64,000 bases of DNA from Exaiptasia diaphana (GCF_001417965.1 NW_018384102.1:788777-852776), one strand, 5' to 3'; positions 11,400 to 23,949 are shown, numbered from the stretch's first letter. The notes: a model not told the origin generated them from the sequence alone. Program-made: numbers and translations.

Positions 11400-11896
11400 T
11401 TTCAAACCGTAAGGGACTGGGGAAAATCCCCCTAATTGGATAATCATAAGATAAGATTTAGAAAGAAAGCCCTTGTTGAGAAATACAGAATCTCAAAATC
11501 TGCTGTAAACAAGTTACGAGTTACAGCCCTTCAAATATTCTAAAATTTCCAAAGAATTTGTCCGCATTTTACATTTTTCGAAGTTTTAGAATACTTGAAA
11601 GGATGTAACTCGTTCACTATTGAACTGATTGACACCAAAAGTTTGTTATTTTGCATTTCTCAACAAGGTCTTTCATCCTATGTGAGTCTTATCTCATGAT
11701 TATCCAATAGCCGACTTGCGAATTACGCATCAATAGTCACATACAAAGGAATCAAGACGAGGCGCCGTGCTTTTTTGTGAAAAATCTATTGTCTTTAGCG
11801 CGGCGCCTCGTCTTGATTCCTTTGTATGTGACTATTGATGCGTAATTCGCAAGTCGGCTATTAGAGGATTTTGCCCAGTCCCCCACGGTTTGAAAC
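11400..11896. mobile_element. older long foldback element, interrupted by a younger one
   Basis: The left arm (from TTCAAACCGTAAGGGACTGG, then AATTGGATAATCAT, then GAAAGCCCTTGTTGAGAAAT, then GAGTTACAGCCCTTCAAATA) is mirrored in the same order on the right: ACTTGAAAGGATGTAACTC, ATTTCTCAACAAGGTCTTTC, ATGATTATCCAA, then GATTTTGCCCAGTCCCCCAC and GGTTTGAAA. Arms therefore extend ~150 bp. The right arm is split by the 157-bp palindrome at 11706-11862. No coding capacity; class not determined. Confidence 0.7.
11706..11862. mobile_element. 157-bp near-perfect palindromic MITE nested in the foldback
   Basis: Arms of about 60 bp run from AATAGCCGACTTGCGAATTA to GAGGCGCCG and are mirrored almost without mismatch to TAATTCGCAAGTCGGCTATT. 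The terminal TA on each side may be a TA duplication, which would suit Tc1/mariner-type mobilisation. Arm identity implies recent insertion or recent gene conversion, much younger than the host foldback. Confidence 0.75.
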
Positions 11897-12442
11897 CCGA
11901 CAAAGTAGACCACACTCAGAACCACATTGGCGTCCTCCGCTGTCCAAAGGGCGGAGTGTCTGCGAATCAGACTAACAGTAGCATAAACCTGATCTTACAC
12001 TGACCGTTACTCGAGCCATGATCGAGACTAGTTCAATATGATATCGATAATAATCATATCAGTAAATTGAGTGTTAACATATCAGATAGATATATCAATA
12101 CGTGGGGTAGCTTATATATTTTTAATACCATCGCCTCATAGCGTCTGGAGAATAAGTTTGAATACTCTAATTTAGCATACTTGCAAAGAATTTGATGGAT
12201 CTAAAATCTTATTTAGCGAGAAAAGGTCGAGTGAAATTACACGGAAATTACAAATGATACAACCGTTACTGGTTAGCGTTCAGAATTTTTGCAAATTACT
12301 GTTACAGTAATAACACTATAATACCATTACTAACATTTTTATGTAAAATTAAAATTAAAATTATAACATTATATTCTGTATCTGATCATCTGATATACTG
12401 ATATTATAAATGTTCTTGAATTATTTATCATCAAGATTAATA
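11897..12442. other. gene-free AT-rich stretch
   Basis: Nothing recognisable beyond AT-rich simple runs (AAAATT repeats near 12348-12364). Confidence 0.5.
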
Positions 12443-12645
12443 GAGGATATTACATGGGCGCGCAGATTTTATCTTCGAAGGTTGAGAAGATCTCTCACGA
12501 GTGAGCATAGTGATGTCGTAAAATACCTTTTTTCTTACTTCCACTATATAGAGAAACCTCGAATGTGTTATTTTCACTAGTGAATATAACAACTTTACGA
12601 AATGGAGAAATATAGGCATTTCATAGATAATTATATGAAATATTG
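12443..12645 (+). mobile_element. non-autonomous repeat, GAGGATATTACATGG family, copy B
   Basis: Starts GAGGATATTACATGGGCGCG, then a TTTTATCTTCGA block, a GATCTCTCACGAGTGAGC block, then TATAGAGAAACCTCGAATG and TGTTATTTTCACTAGTGAA, in the same order as copy A but without copy A's internal shortening to a hairpin. No coding capacity. Confidence 0.75.
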
Positions 12646-15600
12646 TTACCAAGATAAGAGTATTTTTGTTGTAGTTTTTCTCGGCTTTAATGTCGACTTG
12701 ATTCGTCTATAAATCACTACACATATACATTACGTTTCTTCGTCATGTAAAACGTTCAATTTGTTCTTCAATCTATATATATACGATGTAGCTCCTATAA
12801 GAATTTTTTCTCCAGCTAGATTGTTCAACCTTCAATGAAGATATTTGTGATTAATCATTCTTCATGAGTGAAATTCGAAAATATTGAATTGAAGATGGCT
12901 TAAAAGTTGTCACCGTGGAACACATATTAATACGTATTACGTTTTCAAGTGACGGGTATTTCCACTCTCTTAGAGAAAGGTATTTTTCTTTTCTTTGCAC
13001 GATAATTCTCCCAATTTCTCCTTTAAACAGACTTAATCCCCCGACTTTGACATAGAAATTCCCCGGTCTCTCCCGGGGGTCGGAGTGCCGTAGTTTCAAT
13101 TCGTGCATTGAATATAAAATATATTTCATACTAAACAAGGCGGGCGAAGTAAACACAATTACCTTAAGATATTCTAATGCGCTGTAACACTCGAAGCGAT
13201 ATTACATTTTTGCTGCACGTATGAAATGAGATATTTTGTATCAAATAATATCTATATATAAAATGACTATTTCAAGAAGAGGCGCGTAAGGTGACAGCCG
13301 ACATGAAGGCTCAAGGATCCGCTTATCAAAACTGACCTGTTTATGCAGTAGTTAGTTTTCCACTTTATAGGCTTGCACAGGATATTAAATTCTATGTAAT
13401 AATGTGATGTTTTTGCTATATATCTTATTGTCCTTTTTTATTAGGGAAACATTTTCGTGTAAATAGCATTATTATTATCATCAATTCATTGGACAGAAAA
13501 CAAAAGGAAGCCAGTCAAACGCTTGTCAATCAAAATTTGAAGACTCCTTTTAACTTTACATGCCAAAATACCATTTCTTGATCAAAATAGCTTTCTATCT
13601 CCGCCTAAAGTAAAGCCTTCAATTGTCTTTTCTGTTGAGATGGTTCATATATTTATTAAGTGTCAAAGTTTAAGTGAAGGCATTTTAGCTACATGTGCTC
13701 ACTTGACTTTTACTCAAAATCGCATCTGAGCTTTCCAAAATGATGGCTTTTAAGATGTATGTAAAAAAAGATATTCTTAAAATCATTTGTGAGTTTAAAG
13801 ATTGCTAATTTAACGGGAATGTATCTAAATGATATTCAAAAAGAAGTAAAATGGAAATTTAAGGCTAAAAAGAAGAAAACTTAAAGAGAACAAGAAAAGG
13901 ATATTGAAGGAAATAAACGGCAAAGGAACACACATTCAAGGAAGTACATACAGAAAAAAGAATATAATTTTTGAGACTTCCTGAATCCAACTACTTGAAT
14001 ATTAAAAGAATATGAAAATTGATGTTTCCTCAAAATTTGCCCTGAATAATTTGAGATTTGGGTCTTAAAATTCATTACAAGTTGTTTTTAGATTTAGAAA
14101 TACCGTTTCTTCTATATATTTGTGTGAAAACACTCCTAAAGTATTCTTATAACTCGAGGCATTGCTCACCTTGAAGCTCAATTGATCAATGTTGTCTCAG
14201 ACAAAATGAGAGTTTGAAGACAGAAGCATCCAGCCAGGAATGATCAAATTTCCGAGGTTTGAAGTATCTATTTTAGCTGTCGAATAACCTCAATTCCTAC
14301 TGAGTTTGCCAATATAGGACAAGGTCTTTCTATTAAGCAGCTTTTGAGCTTAAGACAGCTGTTTTATATGCTTGGACTCAAGTCGACAAAAAGTGGCAAT
14401 ATGCGCTGTAATTATACCACTGTCCAATGAACTCTCAATTTGTCATAATTTGAATTGAAAACACAAGGCACGATATTACTGTAGACATGTTCTTTTCCTG
14501 TTTTTTTACTCATTTGTTTATATGGAAATGTGACTTTCTATTGAAACAAGATTGTCTCATGCTAAGAACGATACATCCCACTGACAAATCCTTTTATCAT
14601 AGTAATTTCATTTTCGGACAAACCCACCTTAATTTCGATTACGGAATTTTAAACTTTCCTCAATGAACGCCTAAAATCTATCTCTGAAGTCGTAGAAATG
14701 ATATTTTTTAAGTCGTAGAAGATTTCTGTTTAATTTTTGGATAAGTAGAAATTGAGTTTGTTTTTTAAATACAACTGCTTTTATTTATATGTTTAGGAGT
14801 TTGCTTTAATTAATCGCTGTCAACCGGTTCTCTGTTAATGCCTCACGTCGCCATAGGAAAGACGCTTCGCTTTTGTTCTCGTCTAGCTTGTAAACCTGAA
14901 AATCCTTCCCTCTTTCTTATATAGTGATTGTGAACAAAAAACCTTTACACCAGCTCATGAAGAATACAAACATTCACATATAGTTGTAAAAATACTATAA
15001 GATATCTTCGATAGCATTAACAAAGCAAAATTGACTAGAAAATTCAAAATGCATTTCAATTTGTCATCAGTAAAATAGCAATTTCAATTTGTTGTACGTC
15101 GTTAATCCAACGGGGGAAGCTCTACTAATCCAATCAGCCGGCATTAGCATAAAGTACACGCTGTTTTGGTTGATAATTACATTTTCGACAAATTGCCAAA
15201 AATCCCGGAGATCAGAAGTTCTCATTTGGTCACAAATGAGTCCATTTTTTTACCTCAAAAAATCAAGCCAGGATAAAAATGTGAATGAATTCTTACCTGT
15301 TGAAAGTCTTCGCTGCTTCAATGGTCAATACTATCTTGATTGTAGTTCAGCTGTCTTGAACTGTCGACAATACAAATTCAACCCATCAAAAAATAGTTTT
15401 CTGTTTACTTTGTAGATTCAAAGACCAAATGTACAGTTCAAATACAATCATTATACACGTGCATACAACATTTCCTAATAAATCTATATAATAATTTTTT
15501 GGGGAAAATAATTACATTTCTCAATAGAAATCAGAACACGTTACAGAATTAAAACTCCAATCATCCAATCAATGTTATGATAAACAAGACAAAGAACGCC

Positions 15601-16084
15601 GAAAACTTAGTGAATATCCTGACTTGTTTATTTAGAAGGCTACCGAAAACCTTTACCAGATCAATTTAAGTTCTATCTGGAAATGAAGAACGTGACGTCA
15701 TGCTAGAGTTGACCAATTGGAAGACGCTATTTAGTCAATGCAAGCTCATTAAGATGAAAGGCTCTCTCGTTTCTGTAATTAATGACTAGAAATGAAAGTG
15801 TTCCTGGATTTTGGCATATTCTACACGGAAGTCTTTTCAAGTGGAAAAGAGATTTATTTAGGATTTGTACATCCTTTTAATTTTATTAAAACAAAATATA
15901 TTATCTATCCTAAATAATGCTTCGTAGGTTATTTTTGTCCAGACAGTTCTTATACGATGTAAATTAACTAAAAGATATTTAGATAAAGCAGCTATTTCAG
16001 GATAATTGAAACCATCTAACTCATTACTGAGCATGCTCTAAAAATACAAAGTCTTCAAAATCTTAGGAACAGATGCTCAGTTTG
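12646..16084. other. gene-free stretch
   Basis: No gene recognised. Open frames at 12851-13156 (minus, 101 codons) and 15089-15415 (plus, 108 codons) lack any family motif. A short CCCGGGGGT-type hairpin occurs near 13063-13080. A TGACGTCA octamer occurs near 15694. Confidence 0.5.
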
Positions 16085-16207
16085 GAAGAAGAAGAAGAAG
16101 AAGAAGAAGAAGAAGAAGAAGAAGAAGAAGAAGAAGAAGAAGAAGAAGAAGAAGAAGAAGAAGAAGAAGAAGAAGAAGAAGAAGAAGAAGAAGAAGAAGA
16201 AGAAGAA
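16085..16207 (+). repeat. (GAA)41 microsatellite
   Basis: An uninterrupted run of 41 GAA units, 123 bases. The opposite strand reads as a poly-serine open frame, which is an artefact of the repeat. A pure tract of this length is expected to be unstable and polymorphic, and purine/pyrimidine mirror tracts of this kind can form triplex DNA. Confidence 0.97.
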
Positions 16208-17202
16208 TTAAATAGAAGACATCGACTTCGACTCGCATAAGTGAGAATGCGCAAACAAGTGAACTCTACTCCATTACAAACTTTGAATGACTTCTTGTTG
16301 ACTGTGAAAAGACTCAAAAAATATTTTTTTTCATTTCGTGAAGTAATAACTATTTTTAAATACTTTCCTTGTTATGGAACTAAACTTAGAATCCCACATA
16401 GCAAAACGCAAGGTATATTAAAAGTTTATCGAAATAATTCACTTTGTCAGAGTCTCTTGAGGACTGGAAATGTTTCTACTCGCGATATAACTGAATGGAT
16501 ATCGTTAATTTAAAGCGACAAATAAGGTTTATTTTGAAAATGTAGTTTGTTTAAAACATTTGATAAGAATCTTGATAGGTGGATTTTTTTCTATAAAGTA
16601 CAGCAACACTGAAAAATACGAATACTTTATACTAAATAAGTAACAAGCCATATAGCCGTGCAAACACATACTATTGTTAATACTATTCACTGAAGCTGCG
16701 GCATCACTGCAGTACCGTATGAAACTGCGTATATAGTACCCCGAAAGGAAAGACACCATACATAAGCTAGCAGACAAGAGATTTACACCTATTCAATTAT
16801 GCCAGATCAGTCTTAACGAAATGTATAGGATGCCCAGTGAAAGGCTCAAATTCCGGACATGTACCGCATTGTCCGGCATCGCAAATTTCTTTGGAAACTT
16901 TAAAAGGCTGAGATCGCTGACAATTAATCTATCATTTTGAAAATTTACCATTAGTGAACTGAAGAGGTTTTTGAACGAAACTAGTTTTCGCTGTTTGAAT
17001 TTATTGTTTATTGTGTACGTTTTAGACTTATAGTAAGGGTACTTCACCTTAAATATATTCCTACGATCATTTTTAATGTGATCTTTCGTTCTATTCCAGT
17101 TTGATCTGGCCGTCATAACAATAAGGAACTCTACACATTTTAGCAACGACTTGAAAATTCAGGTCTATCACCGACAATCCTTGTGAATGAACCGGAAAAA
17201 TA
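16208..17202. other. gene-free stretch
   Basis: No recognised gene or element. A minus-strand 117-codon open frame (16793-17146) is Lys/Asn/Phe-rich with no motif. Confidence 0.5.
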
Positions 17203-17630
17203 CCGTATTTACTCGAATAGACGCCGCGGCGTTTATTTCCTTTTTCACGGTCCAGGTGCGGCGTTTATTCGAGGCCGGCGTCTATTCGGGGGCGGCGTTT
17301 ATTGAAAAACACTTTATTCAGTACTAAATACCGTACTTTATTGATTGTATATTTTTAGTAACAAACAGTAACGATTCTCAATATATAAATGTCGTGCTCA
17401 TTTTGTCGATTCAATTTGTGATAATGTCCTCCTCGTGGTCGGAATCTATCAGCTGCTGAGAGCAAAAAAAGTAGTCACTTCGAAATAAAAAAATTGCTGG
17501 TATCATTATTTTCGCACCCAGATGCGGCGTCTATCCGGGGGCGGCGTCTATTAATATTTTGAGCTTTAAGTGCGGCGTCTATTTGAGGGCGGCGTCTATT
17601 CGGGGGAGGCGTCTATTCGAGTAAATACGG
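17203..17630. mobile_element. 428-bp foldback MITE, CCGTATTTACTCGAAT termini, TA-flanked
   Basis: Left end CCGTATTTACTCGAATAGAC and right end TATTCGAGTAAATACGG are inverse copies, each flanked by TA (17201-17202 and 17631-17632). Both ends carry several degenerate tandem copies of a GCGGCGTCTATTCG word (for example at 17240-17300 and 17520-17610), unlike the AT-rich middle. Ends of this kind are widespread in invertebrate MITEs. TA duplication supports a Tc1/mariner-type source. Confidence 0.85.
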
Positions 17631-17941
17631 TATGCAACTTTAGTGTAGCAAAGTTTGATATGGGAAGCGCTATTATCTCTTTTTTTACTTCACTCTAACA
17701 AGTGAATCAAAGTTCAAAACGTTGTCATTTTATTCAGAGGTTGTCAGTATAAAACCTTCTTGAAAAAAATGCTGGTCAACACAGGAATCCCGGCCCATTA
17801 AAAAAATATATCCGTCCTATTTGTTTACAGATTACAAGTTCAAAAACATTTGACGTCATTTGCTTAGTTTCCGGAATTTTCTTTTTTTATCAAATTCCGT
17901 TTTCATTGCCCTAATTCTCCTAGATCCCAATTGTCTGGATT

Positions 17942-18139
17942 TCCGATTCAAGGGCTAACTTTTGCCTACAACTATCGCATGCAACATGCGCAAGTCATCC
18001 TTACAACATGGCTACCACTGTCGTAGGGTTGTCAAACAATTGTTTTTAATCTCTACGACAGTTGTAGCCATGTTGTAAGGATGACTTACGGATGTTGCAT
18101 ACAGTAGTTGTAGGGAAAAGTTGTACCGTCTAAATCGGC
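17942..18139. mobile_element. ~198-bp foldback MITE, AACTTTTGCCTACAAC family, copy 1
   Basis: The left arm (TCCGATTCAAGGGCTAACTT, TTGCCTACAACTATCGCATG, CAAGTCATCCTTACAACATG) is mirrored by the right arm (ATGTTGTAAGGATGACTTAC, GTTGCATACAGTAGTTGTAG, then ACCGTCTAAATCGGCC). A second copy lies at about 43.7 kb. No coding capacity. Confidence 0.8.
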
Positions 18140-21100
18140 CATAACAGAGAGAAGTATTCCAGTTGTGGACAGCACTCGCTATGTTACATTTTCAGTTAAG
18201 TCTGCTATTTTTCAGACAGATATCGTTTCTTTCTTGGAGACATTTTGAACACCGACTTAGGAGAATTCAGGTAGTTACAGGTTATTGTAGAAATGTTGGA
18301 AAATAAAGTATTGTGGAGACTTCTGAATGTTCCTGTTAATAGCAAAAAAGGGTTATTTTTTGTGATTTATGTTTGCTCGTAATTATTCTTCTAGAAAATT
18401 ACTTTAATTACTGGAAAGTAGATTTATGATCAGTTGAAATGTAAAATTTACGGAAAAAGTTCATTAATTTTTGATTAATGATTAAAGTTGGTTAACTTGA
18501 ATTTTCTTTCTCAAATGAATAGATGAAAACGTTAACCATTTACCAAAGTAACCCGTTTTTTCAGGTACTGACTTGTCCCAGTAGACCGCTCTCTTTATGC
18601 TCAGGAATTGTGATGAAAATTGAGCGCACTGCAAAATGCTCAAACTTACGCGAAACGCGACTGGAGTCGAACCAAAACCAAAACCAAACCAAACCAAATA
18701 ATATAATAAAATTATGATAAAAAATCAGATTTTTCGAAAGTGCTATACTACACAATAGTCCTTTCGTGTCTTTTTGGTCTGTTAGTGCTTCCTTCGTCAC
18801 TGAAATAATATTTTCCTTTGACGGCGTCCTAATAGCCCATAGTTAAGAGAGAGTTCCTCTCTATTAACTATGGATAACCTTGATCAGGACTTGTTTATCT
18901 TTGTCAGAAAGGATTTCCAAGAGTTAAAAACCTTAATGACAAATTTATTTAACATTTAATAATGAATAACTGAATGTAGTAACTATGTTAAGTTCACCAC
19001 GAAAAGATATTACAAATTCCTATTTTTCTAGGTACTATGTAAATTTGGTTTTCCATACATTTTTAAAAACGTGAAATTGATTTTTTTTTGGTACTCGATA
19101 GAATCTCGAAATTTGTTCGCACCATTTTTGAGTCCAAGTCAATTGTCTCGAGAATTTAACGACCATTTTGCGCCATCTCTTTACAAAGAAACTCTTTTTC
19201 TTAAGAATTTCTGCGTCTGAATTCAAAACATGAATGCTATCACCTGATTGCTGCTGTTCTCTAACTGAATGTTTGTGTTTTACAAAAAAAATACATCATT
19301 AATTACTACACACATTTAAGTTAAACCATTTCCCATGAGTGATAAAAGTCGGTATTACCTTTGTGATCAATAACCTTCGATGATAAAATCAAAAGCTATC
19401 TTCAACGCACGGTTATATCTGGTTTTGAGAAGTTGTAGCTCATCAAGGAAGCTATATATCGTTGTTGGCGAGCTGTCTACCTAACATGGCTTAAGTACCA
19501 ATGGTAGTAATATGCTTAAAAGCTTCATAATACGTCAGAATCACGTCATGGTGAACTCCCGTCCATTTAGCAATGCTGGATAATGGTCTCCGACTGATGG
19601 TAAATGCTAACCTTCTCACACAAGGTATAGCGAGATAGCCAAAATAATTAGCCCTGATGAATTCCCTTTAGTTTATTCAGGCAACGATGATTATTAGGCT
19701 TGAGAAGGTTTAAAATAACGGCCTAGCACTTGGAAATATAGGTGGCAGGCTAAGAATGGAGTTAGAAGAGGTTTAAGTAAACCTGTTTTTGAGGATAACG
19801 TTAATTCAAAAAGTCATTGAAGTTTTGATGTCTAAGTGGGTACCAAGGTTACTAGGCTTCAGATGGACTTGTCATTTTTTGAAATATAGAATAGCGGCGA
19901 CAAAAGCAAATAACTCTGATAGTTCCCTGGGGATTGTTCACGGAGTGAGCGTTGTTAAGTAGGCAAAGAGTTTTGAGAACTATTAGTCTTTGGAGGCGGA
20001 ATTGTTAAAAGATTCTCTACTTAGTGATAAAACCTCATAAAACGCCAATATTTAAAAAAGGCCGACATGTTTTAGAAGTAGGCCGTGTAAAATCCAGTTT
20101 TCCGCCCTTTAATTTATCTAAAAATATACAATTATTTATAAGTTTATATTGAATTTATTTTTTAGTGTCTGATAAATGATCAAGATACTTATTCTGGTCT
20201 TGGTTGACGGACCTAAGGCCATCAATCAAGGTCGTTAATTGGCCAATCGGAGCAAGCTTTCCTGGACGTAAAAGTATCTCGATAATTCGAAAATATTCTT
20301 GGTAATTAGCGTTTTATAAAAAAAAGTGACCCATTAATGTTCTAAAAACGCTGCAATCTTTTGAAATTAGCTTCTTTTAGATAGCTTTTTGTAACTTCTA
20401 GAATTATTTACGTAAAAGCTTTTTGGAGTATAACGCGGTGTTTTTAAAGAAGATTGGCGGACGCTGATATATTCATGGATCATTATTGCATCTATCCTTC
20501 TATAAATGTCTGCATCTGTCGACGTCTCGATGTCATAGTTACAAAAAACGCTAAAATGCGATGGTAGAATCTAATGTATGCCGCTAATCCGTCAATAACA
20601 CACCGACAAGCTAAATCAAATAGATTTTAGCGCAAAACTAAACGATTTCTAATTCTCATTTTTAATAGTATGTTCTAAGCGGATTGATAAAGCTAACGAA
20701 GTGGTTTCCCGTCGAATGATCTTTGCGCGCCTTTTTGTGTCTTTGCGAGGTCTACGAAAATCTACTTTTTAGACGTCTAGATCTTCTTAAAATCTCTTGT
20801 TCAAAGGTCTAGATCATGTTCAGAGGGATTTCTTTGGTCAGTTTAAAATGTTAATCTTTTTAAATGTTAAGATATTTAAGTATTCATAAGGTCAAGGAGT
20901 TTTTCTCTGTCTGAGCTGCGTAATTTGTAAATATATGCATTTTAAAATATACAAAGAGTCATTTAGATGTCACGTGATGCTATAATTAATGGATTAATAA
21001 TCCAAAATGTATAAAAACATTGCATTTCTGTGTTACTTCAATGTGGCTTTTACATGATAAAATCGCCGTTTTATTTTGTATTTTGCACTAGAGTAAATGC

Positions 21101-21839
21101 GCTTGAAACGTGGAAAAAATCAAAAGGCGATAATCATTAGTGATTATTTAGTGACTAATAGGTCACGTCAATGAACTTGAACAGTGTGTTCAATGTGTTT
21201 CAATTCATTGACTGCTATTGTTCAGTGAAATAAAGTATTAGTCCGTAAACACAGACAAATAGATACTATCTGCTTTAATTATAATTGACGGTACAACTGC
21301 ATTGTTTACTCTACGTAATTCATATGATAAGTTACTCATTGTAGCCGAAGCATAGACGGATTTTAGGAGTAAATTTTTTTAGTAGTTAATTTTAGTAGTA
21401 AATATCGTTTCCATTTGTTAAAAACCTTTTGAAAAACGTACATCTATTTAAAGCAACAACATGGTGTTTTGTAATACACACGTATTATTAATATTAACGA
21501 TTAATATTTACGTAGTGATAAGCAGTGTTTTCTCCCTGAAAAGTTGTACTTTGATAAATTCTTATGATTTCTTTAAGTTGGTATAAGTTGATTCACTCTT
21601 CTTGCTGTATGTATCATGTCAACTTTATACCAACTATTATTTACGACATATACCTTGTAAAACTACATAATCTCTCATCAAATCCCTCATTTGGTAACAT
21701 TATTTAACGTTATGAACTGTCACTTAACATCACTCCTGTCATTTGCCTTTTAATGCTGAAGTTATAGCAAAGTGCATTTGACAGTACGTTAGAAGATTTT
21801 AAATATGTTTGTTAGCTATAAGTGTACCATATTTTAATG
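18140..21839. other. gene-free stretch with a small hairpin and a CCAAAA run
   Basis: No gene recognised over 3.7 kb. An imperfect CCAAAA/CCAAA run lies at about 18672-18700. A hairpin with arms CATAGTTAAGAGAGA and its near-inverse TCTCTATTAACTATG lies at about 18838-18872. Open frames are short and without motifs. Confidence 0.5.
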
Positions 21840-23490
21840 GCGATGTAACACAAGCTAAAGTGAATGACAGATCATTTAAAGGTACATGACAAGAGTTGAC
21901 GTTAAGGTGGGGCACATGATGGTAGGAGATGATAGTAAGGGAAAAGAACATGATGTGTACGTGAAACAAAATTATACACAAGGAGTACTGTCTTTGGTAA
22001 ATCTAGGAGGTTGTGTGGTAAATCATACTTAATTATAGGAAAAAACGTTGAATGACAATAGCTTTGTCGGCACAAAGCAAGGAAAATAACTGTAAAGAAG
22101 GAATGTAAATGATGTTTAAGCGAAAATACAGAATTTCTAGTGATGCAAATCTTTAATTTCAGCAAAGCTGGAAAATATAGTATAAAGGTTTAATAGGGAA
22201 GAAAGGGAAATTAGGAGTTATCCTTAAGGATGGACACAGTGAAAAGAAGGAATTAATAAAAAGATGACAGGCGAAGACTAGAACACGTTAGTGACATTGC
22301 AGACTCTGTATTGACATAAACTAAACGAGTGCTGTTAGGAAATAAGAGGGATTAGCTGTAAATTATAGGTTTGACGGCGAATGACAGGAGGTGACGTTGG
22401 AGAGGGACAACATGATGACAAAACGGATACAAGTAAAGTAAAGAATATGATGTGTTACAAGCGACTAGGCACAACAGCGAATGAGGTAGTTCAGTGGCAA
22501 ATTATATATAATTTAGATAGGAAATTTGAAATGGAAAATAAAATAGCAGGAGTTGACATTTGGTAAACGATACAAGACTAGACAGATTCAGGCAAAGCAC
22601 GAAACGGAATGTAAAACAATACGAGCGCTGTTATCAAATGAGTGGGTTTAATAGTAAATGATAGGAAACGGCTTATGACAGATTTTGACGTTCAGATTGA
22701 ACACATGACGGTTCAGACAAGCGAAAGAACATTATGAAGTGACGGCATAGAACGTAAAGTAATACTAGGATATTAGGAAATGAGGATATCCAGTGATAAA
22801 TTAAAGTTTTAATAGGAACTAGACACGACAAATGGCAGGATATGACGTTAAGGTGGAGCGCATGATGGCAAAAATACATAAACTAAAAGTTTCACTAACA
22901 AAAGTGGGGAATCAATGGTTAATTATGGCTTTAATAGGGAAGACGGCAAATGACAGGGATGACGTTAAGGTGGAGCGCATGATGGCAAAAATACATAAAC
23001 TAAAAGTTTCACTAANAAAAGTGGGGAATCAATGGTTAATTATGGCTTTAATAGGGAAGACGGCAAATGACAGGGATGACGTTAAGGTGGAGCGCATGAT
23101 GGCAAAAATACATAAACTAAAAGTTTCACTAACAAAAGTGGGGAATCAATGGTTAATTATGGCTTTAATAGGGAAGACGGGAAATGACAGGGGATGACGT
23201 TAAGGTGGGGCGCATGATGACAAAAATATAAATTGGGATAATAGCACAGAAAAGTGACAGGACGGAACGTAAACTAATGCAAGTTTTGCTAACAAACGTT
23301 GGGCTCACTGGTAATTACGGCCCCAGCAAGGAAGACGGCAAATGACTGAAGATGACTTTAAGGCTGGATAATAATAACGAAAAAAGCACGGTTTTGAAGT
23401 GACAGCGCCTGTAAATTAATACGATTGTTCTCAACAGTAAATTGAGGTTATATATAATCAGGAAGACTGCTTCTGACGAGGGCCTTTATT
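21840..23490 (+). repeat. satellite-like tandem array, ~157-bp diverged units
   Basis: The word GACGTTAAGGTGGRGC (or a degenerate form), followed by CATGATGG, recurs at about 21898, 22390, 22687, 22844, 22961, 23078, 23196 and 23353. Between these are other shared words in fixed order: AATGAGG, TAAATTATGG, TTTAATAGGGAAGAC and AAATGACAGG. Spacing between full units is about 150-165 bases. Units at the left are heavily diverged; the three central ones are nearly identical. No coding function is evident. Confidence 0.8.
22844..23194 (+). repeat. three near-identical 117-bp tandem units
   Basis: Units start at 22844, 22961 and 23078 and match except at very few positions (one is an N at 23016). 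Compared with the following unit (23196 to 23352, 157 bases), each lacks about 40 bases between ATACATAAACT-like and AAACTAA-like words. This points to amplification of a deletion derivative. Because 117 is divisible by three, the array carries a 121-codon open frame of three 39-residue repeats (DDVKVERMMAKIHKLK and so on). I treat it as incidental. Confidence 0.9.
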
Positions 23491-23949
23491 GTGGTTCAAA
23501 ATCACTTTTATTTGGATTAGCTAGACCCCTAAATCTACCACATAAAATTAACATATAACAAGGACCACGAAGTAGGACGAGGCGGATAGCAGCCCTCGTG
23601 GTTTGCAGCCATAAATTATGAATTTAAATCATTTTTACAAATTATCAGCAATCTTGACTTAACGAATTTCATTAAATTAATAAGCTTCTCACTATCGTCA
23701 TGATGACGTTAGGAGTGCGATATCAAAAATTGTTATACGATGCGTGACGTCATAGTAAAAATTGAAAAGTAGTATGTGCTACATCGGAACACCAATTAAA
23801 AAAGCAGTTGTACGATTCGCGACGTCAGAGTAGAAATATGAAATGACGCCAGAATAACAATGCATGACGTCAGAGTGCAATATAAAACTTTATTGATATA
23901 CGTTAACATAAAGGCACATAGTAGATATGCAGGGACGCTATATTGTCCA
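23491..23949. repeat. AT-rich stretch with repeated TGACGTCAKAGT words
   Basis: From about 23700 to 23885 the words GATGCGTGACGTCATAGT, GATTCGCGACGTCAGAGT, AATGACGCCAGAATA and AATGCATGACGTCAGAGT recur at roughly 40-80 base spacing. This suggests an old, irregular tandem repeat continuing the satellite region. No gene. Confidence 0.45.

Noticed and set aside
16063-16317. 84-residue serine-rich open frame on the minus strand
   Set aside because: Almost entirely the GAA microsatellite read backwards.
22832-23197. 121-residue protein of three 39-residue repeats
   Set aside because: The frame exists because 117 is divisible by three; neighbouring 157-bp units do not keep it, so selection for a protein is unlikely.
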